From: Endotrypanum monterogeii
Taxonomy: Eukaryota; Euglenozoa; Kinetoplastea; Trypanosomatida; Trypanosomatidae
Reading direction: 5' to 3'
Length of the DNA stretch: 64,000 nt
NCBI GenBank assembly: GCA_000333855.2
Contig: CM007319.1
Location: forward strand, 713,081-777,080
The notes beneath the pieces were generated by a model that saw only the letters and a list, made by a program, of their open reading frames with translations, was not told the DNA's origin and searched no databases. How positions within the stretch are numbered: position 1 is the first letter of the stretch; the number at the start of each line of letters is the position of its first letter. This document shows, one piece after another, positions 35,301 through 41,507 of this stretch. The position numbers and the translations under genes were made by a program.

Positions 35301-36752
35301 AAGTTATTAGGCCGATCGAAGGATGGCCCTGGGCCTCGCCCTGCCTCGGAGACCTCATCTGGACGCGAAGAAACTGCCGTACGGTTGAGGAGACGGTGCA
35401 GCGACCTCGCCGAGTCTGGAGTGGTATGGATGGCAGGAGTACTGCGCACGAAACGAGTCGCTACCCTTGACAACTGCGGTGTCACACGGAATGGAGAACA
35501 GGTGGTGATAGCGTCCAGCCACCTCGCCCACCTTTCCTCTCAGGGAAAGCTGCTTACGCCTGAAAGTTCGACCAATACTCAAAAGCAAGACGCGTCAAAG
35601 ACGGTGATGCGGCAACTTTTTCTTCTCCCAGACTACAATGTACTTGATGCGATGTCATCTGATGATAGAGGCCATGGTAGTGTGACGACGGTGTCACCGA
35701 TACAACTCGAACACTCCGCGACTGCACGCCTCTCCGAGCCGGAGCGAACCTACGAAGGGGAGCAACAACGCTACGTCAGTCGGTGGCGCATCGCCCTCCA
35801 AGCGATGGAGGCGCTAACGCAGTGCAGTGGTGTTGACCACCCATTGTCTTCTTTGATAGGCAGTACGGGTAGCAACGCCGGCGCTGTGCCTCCAGAATTG
35901 CCGCCTCGCTCGCGCTGCATAAAAGAACCCGGTTCCACTGCAGTGACAAATCAACCTACACCAATGGCAACGCCGTCAGACTGTGATGGTGATGGTGCGC
36001 TTGGGCACCAAAATCTCACCACTGCTAGCCCCCGTTTCGAGGGCAGCTCTTCGTGGCACCGCTCCCCCGTCGGTGCATCGTCAGGCAGCGGGCCGGCAGT
36101 ATCCATGGAGGCAGAAAGCAACCCGGAAGAAGGAAACAGTTTCAACGCAACGTTGCAACCCCTTCTCCCGGAGCACATTATCCCAGTGCGGCTGTCGCCT
36201 CTTTGTCCGTATCCATCGAGAGACCTCGTCACGAGTTATCAAGACGGGCCTGCAACTGCTTGTGCAGCGCCTCAGGGCTCGTGTATCCGCCCTCATCCAA
36301 TGAGCAATGACCTTACCGCTGCCGACCCCTCAAGCGGATTACGTGAATCGTCATTAGCCGGGGAAGAACCGACCGCGACGCAACTGGCAGATATGACCTT
36401 GGACACACCAACATCTATGCCCGTTGCTCTCCAGTCGATTCTGAGAACCTCTCTTCTTGCCGGCAACGCCACCCGGAGCTCGTACAACACAGACATCGGC
36501 GCCGTCCTCGCCACCCCCGCTAACGTCGTTTCTGGAACACCATCGCTGATGCATAACGCAGATGCTCACCTGCAGAACACACCTCAGGTACTCCGAGGGC
36601 GTGGACAGATCATGTTCACCACCCCTAGTGTACACTCGACCGCAACAGGGACACCGCAACGGGCTTTGCGAGTAGGCGTGCGCGCTGTGCTGAACTTGAG
36701 ACACCAGGTCGACAACCGCAATGAGGATCCTTCATTTGATAGACCCGGATAG
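20388..36752 (+). CDS. Giant fibrocystin-L/PKHD1L1-like surface protein (IPT repeats, two G8 domains, beta-helices)
   Basis: This uninterrupted frame encodes about 5454 residues. A hydrophobic signal sequence occupies residues 8-40. A large ectodomain follows, with IPT/TIG-type repeats (beginning near 1258, 1592, 1712, 1805 and 2243, with others between). The first G8 domain (about 2335-2440) has a typical Trp-rich entry and spaced glycines, and a parallel beta-helix region follows (about 2583-2860, with VELYRTGKRG). The second G8 domain (about 3419-3560) is followed by a second beta-helix region (about 3800-4250). One transmembrane segment (about 4929-4955) precedes a 500-residue Ser/Pro-rich cytosolic tail. 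Many NxS/T sequons fit a glycosylated surface protein. Two G8 domains in this order are the hallmark of fibrocystin and fibrocystin-L, which in animals are ciliary or stereociliary membrane proteins. A flagellar or cell-surface site here is inference. The start is the ATG at 20388, just before the signal sequence; the upstream in-frame GTG lacks support. Homopolymers inside the gene (T10 near 23865, A8 near 30538) do not break the frame. Confidence 0.9.
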   Translation: MLSFPLLPSALVTSFCRWVLAVLLWRGLLFLVLCVTFLEAHDLLTKHHSCRELVEGTPACSVLSFALCDRALPIFTFAFAAPVHRGVWAPHTVAIDTENRTGETYQRGEAPLCNHSGLACSTKLNSLAHWCQNLPPGFSQCNGSKARQLYTRTTLGLGSTSEGNAEAVATYSIGAPKQRSGGNLNKTEVVHGSLLRSSSRFRRTDLPHSGIHSLSRRWLSSRHQPYWISSPTSSLRSSVARDNEGSSVSNEAKEDPSSSELVHGTPKILLVEPSGAIGYGATLTPLVLVGVYGAPLLHIYVDGVLISLATMKSVYELRLPSIPAHPSPPKPGLLHCSRSSSGPANTILDCEDPSLVTPVAVTITFKTTEATGTIRNITVVLDGKEGRPYLARHITFTPVLLAASTQVQVMQRRPAFTSDRDHDTWALLDINRGSARAIPRLRGSNVQNLTVLLHPQKTRTAGHPQQDSEARLLRFSLQLSSFTFTGIEVTAGLAAASNSSSSVRDTMWWSGRSLQAVYNYASKDSMASNLSFLWSVGEVTGDLSTSTVVHSVEADAESYGLNVVLPSLSQAAHTVTIPATYTVTPNNGVRFVNQDCMFTRWYHDLYIHGAYPRSTLVDNEDMFASLRLLRLPELNSVSNPYYTSVDKSIGECKVSGADDDADILFCRVSMNSVPYDPVKIANLREKNPMDTCGGGVVLGVYTARNMTSPRAASAVVNWNALNSNEDVAKVAGFPVTLPVNSLFRLPTVLEAVPEGWESLRKRAAAAASSFSANGDWIILRFSFIYQNVFGGNYQVHCDGSAVDMQLRIRTASDHETVMHNHCLRSASSASPFRHTIVSTPFVSENSLYINGSCTFPVTILQDADAMSGAFCGVSLEATTVFSPPKAWGGSLLSPYAVYEIRIPVTKGRRDTGFSYTRAEGAYFLELRASENTTTAPIASLSLPALHSDKDCYELPWWVVESDGQNTGTAPAGQRWGGLGYTHQSFIATTDDAGNERRYCHHFLAFRLPAEMGGVMWSKEVGIVEEEARDASPLCPRELRLGIRARSDTTPPVLSQRVFCGSRSFFMDPITPLQLRVPLIEVPQLVDLDALIPNTERGYFVYQYCIDVSFYVAKNGFTGAYAQGSPLVYTIIDTVKAPSHFCPRVSEVAPKVTVALDDTLFFFGKDLRYVSANNTRPLSGAHFAVQLAAVEMNRCEGQFLVEPTGVFPELSAHLVNDTTLALRVTADTPGGWFNMTMTHGDLGEVFVDCGLSIRIESNIISVKTSDVVGPVGGTMVRIRGVNLPMWAGTDVVLTIGYTGGSTSLVAPSCRVTFSLATLMEFATPNIPAAMIPLLSIFQTEDMNSILYWLPINLTTYYTDIHNRRRVFQSINVDTAEFGVDLLTVEFRVGKTLVTSVWPLTVSCMEESPTLRILGAGIMAHSVLLCDTNTISSPERTACIVCMPRGFSSEELVCDVLSPLAPGQYQVYVSDRALEGDSGFTVTSACEVSTVTPDFIYPYTGGVELSLVGQWFAPWAVSVMTVVAISGDIRHTYTMKITEFTSHKISCLAPDLTWMDREGGTLSLEVAHAGGTLGCDRLCAVQKVQVLSQEQTPRIESFSPYTGQAPLWITIYGSGFTKLAHSPTLPQSLRFAKNRFPTTDDSLAPVSEQETYVDVGAGPCFIVDMLNTRILCNLKDPCANLQANATLHLVSRGHGTTSTVSEVSHSLFFNCEMRATDISHAVGSAAGGQELNITGIGFPSSPALLRVTVAETECHVTVATTTKITCTTATSTDAVLSRGGSVQVYNRANGQQSTCCFYTFSTVLTPILSAVSPTTAAGGARLLLFGTNFPYIHAEDGGEGESGIHYTAKVSCNLTRGTSADPAMLVLFGARRLVVTDIESETRASVTVPHDYFGRDYLSVHVPGVGNSPPYTESLFTVLMMPAVTIPSAGGYRARVSMRLVGTSLGSNRPAGEVAELFRVFVCGRECDIQRTNNAGELVCRTPWYMDEELVNLYRGSLTFSKLLDGFTAHARAAPFFSETTAPSRAAEASSRSLQDGWSDVTALFTGSASPMYPYAAITPVVNIVASSLFLVLEAHLHSRLLLYSVTLTFVPTTPRANALDLSNARCRMRLATPQAEAATLFSAEANPLNASMWRSEDSNGAYDSRYMWPPLQLGTNTLHFALLEYLPTTTYVGIECEGMPIGTLQIQEASVAGYQVGLYPSGGHCPVNLRTQQRFDQPIMNSCSSRAGASCPHFQFRMSLTPIVTRFRPLAALTSDVGALITLHGSGFGNRVSAVAVVVLDKAACTPLTVTDTELTCFMEGRISSPQAWQVSWSVESRRGEAMLLSAQPFYAAVLWSSYLAWMGTGLPKEGNIVVLKGNTIMLDITPPPLSGILLGGVLIISDEVDVELRLGYLAITETGALIAGSAMQPHRHRFTLTLTLNRFQEDPLEYKDDILVLQEEQAEMDEPSYNRMLNVYEGTLQLHGLPPTVPRARLAHPASVGDTKVTVDRFVPWAKGDTIAIVTKHDPDPTHMEQRVIRRRGGNETHTVLFFESNAPLRYSHAIHGSGGRIEWEERWNTVYNTSTGTDVVYLSRTIVIRGDEISPLSEVGASVWIRNTTTSYLKHVELYRTGKRGTRQGYSLWLDSLRFPVNKVVLRDVVVHDAYYRGVVLEATRNAILSDLTVLYADGYGVAAVSANHERLTVTNSFLFGFHGNRGGLDTVAAGLYASSADVILENTEICASEGHGAWFALRFLFVAAQAPTCPAQNRLGPIRGNSLHHVRGHGLFVFPLQFNMGDRCQLTANIAAANDPEQVSVAAKAVVMAEEVPMKCAGEVSDQLIFSCGLYGIYLPPSNGYVVRSSAIIDCGTASLFLDYITNITEIADTFLAGVLPDRSCSKHPSFGALSSGERDDKHPPPELGGDGARCREKDHSAIEVQHGGHLFLSSIIVGDFADGAVFRLATLTTPSSEATSYPTGSYAARRSGHLTVRFFNFTAVSEVNLRFILAGRVALQDVDGRMSQSNKTSIFVYTDDMKVEAAPSFCTHVSSASSQSAHWSAILPADTLPSYRRVSWGRGRERKHAVMAGRTKTQLLVGIGATSGGGESDVHSPQEDLWMCTVPSKQLSLLFVEAVSGSTTSSDEGQPLCQSMTLELRENDHSQVKIFMNLTTSSRGAGTSAMFYLLIRDDVPPNEDTAETARAVRSGVRPVWRPPVEDEAATSTAEATGAGFYTLESSTNMLLTFHTASGSLCSPTRVSLKVDTSLAWPTAELLLQVRVSPNTIYFQPQSGTQTFCSVLPLMGEVRWYTEKGEEKDDKNSDPLAAQQTLPLTGSSADQGNHLNEKRQYSRSSNETARTLDTSGRTESITAWLRLALNPLCLDSSTRANKSGPWNTSPSLWADVQLRRCEKKGTQESGCVGPHLPYLRPFTQEDPFEGYTPHTSWYVSTAWEGGRAPWMYDNGEEKVPSGEQAVFVIPYGTRVHLNLEEAVRVPGVLLVVGELLVTVAPAGTACTPASQATIAETQPKRPVASCTSFSSGKHTTSVVTLTIQTLIVIGKLNVSSSDATAPTLRIILGARGVSSAPFQLDTETMVHPGAFYAAGEVTLTGRTDVPTVWRATSAIRANTSALPILTSTSDMNRLQGYCTRLVQMEAGEAVTTMTSLRGVVDKCVAASRRHLPSWMQRLPVSEDALLGLRHGSRVAVTSGSSRVDDAEVNTLTRDMRVSRFLKPSEGGQGSDIQVIVVTTKVPSNGTVYKAWSHNHGGVYAHDETPRLGTKGMYSEVVVLSKTIEFDCDAPRKSSESGCTLLITRQRHPVNIFPPPRFHASGVAFRHFGRCARGEAAAMPVVAPFVFLPALYVNVSAARSDKRSVQYRTSEEKWSATGYFTLAGCIIEDSYGPALYTDSRNTHLFMVDSAVWNSDGGGVRLDGSGIGVFMIDIVVAGTRYARSAYYDDTVDWSEPIDLQVAMPLTLKDTRVSSLCSVLVNHSHASRSSLPIMGDTDAQLSVATAAPFMKNVVAAGSESEGFCVPWDGSGGPSLMANNTAHSSFIGLFLFRAAKSTTQTDDATLGGSLAAQSGSGRSAHSAIQDNDKYASQIHFAAPVTPRVPKSFLADMLYNSGNAASADGQLIGAATHFVRWTLYGNRFLGLYSSGHENVTISDSDIFANPIGVALAVYPGAPNGSSRVSSSYIATFPGCSMTAPLLTSRDRFREGDADPDFTALVDVREWDVCHFSAYAKPSWTSRGCGPITFVDQSYHYAGVLALPSYEYVPLSYSRRKPVTAPSRSLLEAATNGQLYLENVLFGGVGELTRCVRAGQSNTGNPSRSILLSAAVMGAGSEAIYSSASLGSIILSQVQYASSCAPPMASTARGADSNGSPPLLSLAGWMGSVLRLRPRAERAFAEEMMSCSSSESVDQTDGLNSTVVYAMQRDSTPGNSSINVLTPVDVVGQRSLRAHDGNPYGMTVVYDMDGSAYHQLSGSRCYVARGASRNSSVTALLGSLCSISPLSYGELLVCPMTVSFHQVRLQSLDARKALASLIGRVSLTIAVASASEATAPKDLGSTDAMTILEAAEPLRTTETDTARQASLDASAIQIAFQAPLGTVGISVKPDAYPEALQVTLSACTAPALSSGATTIMRLPLMDEDITVHVWSERSRTQLAPASSMRSFSMPLETLPITADVRSPLASRISTAKAPLLPREETRWFRDTYRSSPGGEEESVLLLQVTCGARLRIHQLVYGTILLYTPEKHDAVTQRLLQVGPNMTVSRLMPSDIFPDTQLELYMAPLRLTTMSTYPSANSGEGTWLILKVEAVDDIAYSTTAATDAIDSFLKLIDTDTSYYATHIASTTPVPLTTSQRTLQSRLYHLLSAQAKARAPGQSASRRRIQEAWREGEWKNRSTNATASSNSFLSVGGLRCSVVLTMPVLLPSERARLNALLRAEVSTGRAGQETRVPFIAFGTAAALIVLLLPVYMALRSVLPSLQTRAGEIVEGRKYAGKLLGRSKDGPGPRPASETSSGREETAVRLRRRCSDLAESGVVWMAGVLRTKRVATLDNCGVTRNGEQVVIASSHLAHLSSQGKLLTPESSTNTQKQDASKTVMRQLFLLPDYNVLDAMSSDDRGHGSVTTVSPIQLEHSATARLSEPERTYEGEQQRYVSRWRIALQAMEALTQCSGVDHPLSSLIGSTGSNAGAVPPELPPRSRCIKEPGSTAVTNQPTPMATPSDCDGDGALGHQNLTTASPRFEGSSSWHRSPVGASSGSGPAVSMEAESNPEEGNSFNATLQPLLPEHIIPVRLSPLCPYPSRDLVTSYQDGPATACAAPQGSCIRPHPMSNDLTAADPSSGLRESSLAGEEPTATQLADMTLDTPTSMPVALQSILRTSLLAGNATRSSYNTDIGAVLATPANVVSGTPSLMHNADAHLQNTPQVLRGRGQIMFTTPSVHSTATGTPQRALRVGVRAVLNLRHQVDNRNEDPSFDRPG

Positions 36753-37648
36753 TGAAGCTACCGCTACCACAGGGAAACATGCCGGTAATTATGCTCTGTA
36801 AGTCGATACTCTCCTTCCCCATGTGAGGCTCGAGCTTTTCACGCTTCACCCTTTGATTTCGGCGCACATCTGTCGACGTGCGCTTTCATGGCGGTCCTGG
36901 AAGGAAAGAAAGCCTTTCCGGTTGGCCCAAGAGTGCGTGAGGCTCATGCAAAAGAAACGTTGGTCGGGTGATGTTCATGGCGGTCTAGGCACGACCTCGA
37001 ACTACATAAATTCTTGTTTGTTATGTAGGAAAGTGGAATGTTGTACGTTTTGGAGCCATGGCATCTACAAAATCCCCTGACTGGCTCAATCGTTTCCCCC
37101 TCCCCTTCCCTCCTCTACCCTTTGCTACCGTCCCGCTGCTGGATATGCTTTCTCCGTGGAGCAGCAACATTAGACTGAGCGTCGCACACCTCCCGTCTCC
37201 CTCCTTCCCTCTCGCTCTCCAAATTTTTTTTTCCACCCTCTTTTCCGTTCATGGAGGGAGAGGGCAAATCATATTGGGCAACAATAAACCTTCCCCCTCC
37301 CCACCACACATACAACTACCATCAATCGAACTCTAGCTTATAGTGAACTGAAGAAAAACCTGCTTAGCCAATATCCTCGAATCTATTTCTCGCACTAAGC
37401 TGTACACAAACACCTGCAGACACACGCAGCTGCGCACACAGAATTAATTTCTTTTTCTACTGCTTGAATCTACTCCTCTGAAAACCAACCGACTATACAT
37501 ACACAGACGCACTCACAGGGCCGCCCCTACGAAAGGGTCACCCGCACCGAGAGCAAGAGCGAATTCTTTTATTATTATTTTCAAGGAAGCACTTGGGTCG
37601 CACATTGTTCTTCAACTGTCACTTGCTCGCTTTTCGACAGCTGTGACG
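36753..37648. other. Intergenic region after the giant gene
   Basis: No gene seen. The first 300 bases are non-repetitive 3' UTR-like sequence. C/T-rich tracts follow near 37090-37240, and CA-rich and TTA-rich text sits before the next gene. A candidate splice AG is at 37583-37584, after TTATTATTATTTTC, and another at 37639-37640, only 8 bases before the ATG. Confidence 0.55.
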
Positions 37649-39961
37649 ATGTCGACCATCGAGCAAGACGAGCAACACCAGCAGGTGTCTGGTGCAAAAA
37701 AGCTCCGCTTCGACGACTCCTTTACTGTCGCGAGTGTCGACTCTGACGTATGGCATTGTGCTGTCGGCAGCGGTGCCGCGAGCACTCGCTCGGTTCTGAA
37801 GATCCCCACCGCTACGGGTGGTGCCTCAGGCCTTGCCTCCTCACTGCGGCATCCTTCAGAGAGCATAAGCATACACAGTGACGCACACGTGCAGCTGAAC
37901 CCGAATGCAGAGGTTATCGAACATGATGGCAGAGTGACGACCTGCAATGCAGCATTCATCGAAGTCGAAGCTCCGGTTGAGGCGATGGAAAAGTCTGCCG
38001 GCGAGGTGGCGAACTTTCTGGCTGACGTCGGCGCTGGTGTTTCCGCGGCGGCGAGCATGAATGCGGTTTCTTTTGGCGCGGTACATGAAACATCGCCGAG
38101 ACCCCCTGGGGATGCACTGTCCACGAGTGTTGGCTCCACGTTGCGGAGCAGCGGTGTGGACCCGATCGATCGCTTTCGAAGCCTGCTGCTGCAACTATCC
38201 AGTCTCACTTTGGAGTATCAACCGAAGGATCCGGTGCAGTACATGATTGACTACCTGGAAGCACGTCTGCTATCCAGCGCCGCGGCTTCTCGGGCCTCGC
38301 ATACGGGTAGTACAATGTCAGATGAAGAGGCAGCTGCAACGGCAGCTGACCCGACTACCCCACTGGCCACCGATGGATCGGGCGCGGTCACTTCACCGGA
38401 TACCAGCACGAGGATAAACACCAGGTCGCTGACCACCCCACGAAGCGGCACGGTAGTGGAACGTCTGACAAAAAATCCTCTGCTGAGTGAAGTGAGTCGC
38501 TCAGTGATGACGCGCGTGGCAAAGCTGCTCTTGAGTGCTCAACCTGACGATCCAGAAGACTTCCTATGGGCTCGCCTCGAAGCACAGAATTTTGGAGTAG
38601 ACGCGTCCCATAATGCTCCTCTCGCCGCTGACGGCTGTCCAGTCGTTCGTCCTGAGGATCCAACGCAAGTGAACCTGCTGAAGGATATTCCCGTCACGTC
38701 ACCAGGATACGTGGTGGCAACTAACCTACTACCGTTGCTCTTCGCGAAAAAACCGGTGGACCCGATCAGCTACCTTTTTTATCATATTGGGAGCCGAGCA
38801 CGCATGAGTGCTGTCCAGTCACTGCACTCATCCACGCGGCCTTTTCGCTACGGCGATGAGGAAGATGAGGTATTTAACGCAGAGAGCTGCACCTCTCGCG
38901 AGTTCGACGACGACATCAGCGATTCCGTAGTGGACGATGCAGCCGATGTATTCAGCACTGCCGGCTCGACTTTTCTGGCACCTCCGCAGCGGAAAGGTTC
39001 GTTGGGTAGTTTCTTTGACAACGCAGCTGCCGCTGTTATGCAATCGTTGCGCCGTCGCTCAGAACGTTCAGACAACGCGCGACTGCGTCAATCACAGAAC
39101 GCAACAGTTTCTCGCAGCAGCAGCGTGCGACGGAGTGTAGCAAGTGCAACACGCGCAATGAAAGACATACCCCCCATACAAACCCTCCCCACAGAGCTCT
39201 CTGCCCTCAATGGGAGTGTCTCATCGTCAAAGCGCGTCGGTATTGCACCACAGGAAGATAAGTCATCGTCGCCAATGCGCACCCCCCAAGACAACGGCGC
39301 CGGGGCGGCAACTGATCTGGGGAACAGCGCCACGCTGGCGCATCGCACCCCGCTTCTGTGTACGAACCCCAACACACTGCACAGCATCGAGTCGGAAGAG
39401 TATGCGCGCGTGCGGAATGAGTTCAATTTTCTGCGCATGCGTGATGAGCTTCGACTCGAGCGCCTGGAGCACGATATCCGAACCCTCACCCGCGAGTCTG
39501 AATACCGCAACCGGATGGCGCTCTTAAACAAGACCGATCGGATGGCAGATCGTGCAGCAGCCATGGCGCAAGAAGCCCTCGTGGAGGCGCTCAAATATCG
39601 CTCTTTCCTGTGTGCTCAGATTAATGAGCTAGATTCGGACCAAGAGCGACAACTACGACTGATCTCGCAGCAAGGGGCCCACTGCTCACCGTCTTTGTTT
39701 GCGACTGGGGCGCCTCACATTTCTTTACCGGCCTCGCTACACCGGTCGGGAGGTGAGGCCTCGGTCCAATACACAGATACGCAAGTGCCAAGTGAGCTGG
39801 ATATCTTGAAAAAGAGAGTGGAGCTGCTCACAATGGAAGAGGCTCGTGCGCGAAGTAATGGGCATGGCGTGGCTCCGGGCTGCGTGGGAATCGCCCCACA
39901 TACGGGCTGGAGCACCTCGGCTACTCCCACAGTCAGCGGGATGCCACGGGTCTCGCACTGA
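37649..39961 (+). CDS. Protein with three Dpy-30/RIIa-like docking motifs and C-terminal coiled coil
   Basis: The 770-residue protein is not one I can name. It repeats a short helical pattern ending in P-x-D-P-x-x-[YF]-[LM]: P192-K-D-P195 followed by YMIDYLEARL, P299-D-D-P302 followed by EDFLWARLEA, and P369-V-D-P372 followed by ISYLFYHIG. Each is preceded by an amphipathic helix (for example VMTRVAKLLLSA before the second). This is the helix-PxDP-helix plan of the Dpy-30/RIIa fold, which dimerises and docks helices of A-kinase-anchoring-type proteins, often in flagellar radial spokes. Residues 590-675 form a charged coiled coil, with a second short heptad stretch near 725-745. The remainder is Ser/Ala-rich and probably disordered. 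I chose the ATG at 37649; an in-frame GTG two codons upstream is ignored. Motif assignment is by eye; a flagellar role is inference. Confidence 0.82.
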   Translation: MSTIEQDEQHQQVSGAKKLRFDDSFTVASVDSDVWHCAVGSGAASTRSVLKIPTATGGASGLASSLRHPSESISIHSDAHVQLNPNAEVIEHDGRVTTCNAAFIEVEAPVEAMEKSAGEVANFLADVGAGVSAAASMNAVSFGAVHETSPRPPGDALSTSVGSTLRSSGVDPIDRFRSLLLQLSSLTLEYQPKDPVQYMIDYLEARLLSSAAASRASHTGSTMSDEEAAATAADPTTPLATDGSGAVTSPDTSTRINTRSLTTPRSGTVVERLTKNPLLSEVSRSVMTRVAKLLLSAQPDDPEDFLWARLEAQNFGVDASHNAPLAADGCPVVRPEDPTQVNLLKDIPVTSPGYVVATNLLPLLFAKKPVDPISYLFYHIGSRARMSAVQSLHSSTRPFRYGDEEDEVFNAESCTSREFDDDISDSVVDDAADVFSTAGSTFLAPPQRKGSLGSFFDNAAAAVMQSLRRRSERSDNARLRQSQNATVSRSSSVRRSVASATRAMKDIPPIQTLPTELSALNGSVSSSKRVGIAPQEDKSSSPMRTPQDNGAGAATDLGNSATLAHRTPLLCTNPNTLHSIESEEYARVRNEFNFLRMRDELRLERLEHDIRTLTRESEYRNRMALLNKTDRMADRAAAMAQEALVEALKYRSFLCAQINELDSDQERQLRLISQQGAHCSPSLFATGAPHISLPASLHRSGGEASVQYTDTQVPSELDILKKRVELLTMEEARARSNGHGVAPGCVGIAPHTGWSTSATPTVSGMPRVSH

Positions 39962-41507
39962 ATCGTTGTGTTGATGCATTCCTTATGTCGTCCAAGGGTG
40001 GGTGTCTCAAAAAAGTATGTACTGTCGACGTTCGGATTTTGTGTTTACAAACTGCGGAGAAGAAAAAGAAAAAAAAAGTGCTGTGTCGGAGCACTCCCCC
40101 CGTCGTCGCTGTTGTGTCTGATTTCTCTGTATATGACTTGATTTCGTTGGGAAATCCAGTGTCCATTGCTGCTCTCCTCTTGCTGCTGTTGTTGCTGTTT
40201 CTGTAATCATAATTACTGCTTCCCGAGCGCTCTATACACCTGCTTGTGAAGCAATTTCACACGGGGGTGCGCAGCAAAGCTACGGAAACGAACGAACAAC
40301 ACAAGCGGGTGCCCTGCCTCACCCTCGCCCTCCCCCCTCCACCCCACCCCGAGACTGATCAGAGGGAAGAGGGAGATGGAGGAAGATGAGAGAAAAAAAA
40401 GAAACCCAGCAAGCAACCACTAGAAGTGTGCCTCAGCTCTTATTGGTTGTTGTTCGACGTGTTTGATTTTGCTTTCAGAAATCGCCTTCTCATATGTGCT
40501 TGCGATAAGTGGCTTTTTTTTTTTCGAGAGCGGGACGGTGATAAAAGTTGTTGAAGGTCATGGTATAGCTCGCTGCTGATTATTATCCCCCATGTCTCTC
40601 TCCCTCGATGTCTCATACTCGTAGAAAGAGTTGAGAGAGGTAACCTATTTTACTTCCCAGATTGCTATCCCATCGCGTGTGCATTTGGCATACCGGGATG
40701 CATAGATACAAACATTAAGAAGTTGATGGGGCTCAACGCGACGTTATACACACACACATATATATACAAAGACGTCTATATACAAGGTCTGCGCTGGTAG
40801 TGAGGGGGGAGGGGCGTTGAAATTGTGGATATCCACGGCAGCCACTTTTTTTTTCTCATCTGTTTTTTTTTTTTTTGCCTGTCAATGCATTATTATTTTA
40901 TTCATGAGCGGCGCTTACAATAGCATCTATCAGCGGGCAACAGAATTTTTCAAAGATCCGCTTTTTGAAAAGCGAGAGCCTCAAAAAAAAATACTTGGTT
41001 TCCGGTACAGAAACTGTGCTGGTGAGCAACTTCGGTTTTGCGGTCGGTTCCGGACACATCAACGTGCGCCAAGGTCCTTTAACCACATGCGCATTTTACC
41101 CATCACCTTTGAAGCTGCCGATGTCCCAAAGCAAAGACCACACACACACAAAAAAAAAAAAGATGAGCTCGCGTATCCCTTACTCGGTTGTTCCGGAACT
41201 CCTAGCGCAATCCTGGTGGGGGGGGGAGGGACGTGCTTCAAGTAATATGCAGTAGGTCTCGCCACGAACAAGCACTCTTGGGCACAATACTTGGCATCTA
41301 CTCCCCTCTCCTCATGCCCCTGATTCCTTCGGGATCTGCTGAAAATATTTTTTTCCTCCTTTCTAAAACATCTCTGTTTTTTTTTCTCATTTTTGCGGGG
41401 AAGCTCATTCGTGCTTAAGCAGCTACACCGGCCTCCCAGCGTGGTGTTCTTCTACCTTTTTTTGTTGTTGAATCGCTTCTATTCGCTAATTGCACCACCG
41501 CTACATC
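39962..41507. other. Intergenic region before YKT6
   Basis: No gene seen. It contains A/G-rich and C-rich tracts, short CA and TA repeats near 40750-40770 and several poly-T runs. A candidate spliced-leader acceptor for YKT6 is the AG at 41402-41403 after the T-rich tract 41341-41395. No AG occurs between the next T-rich tract (41455-41470) and the ATG. Confidence 0.5.
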
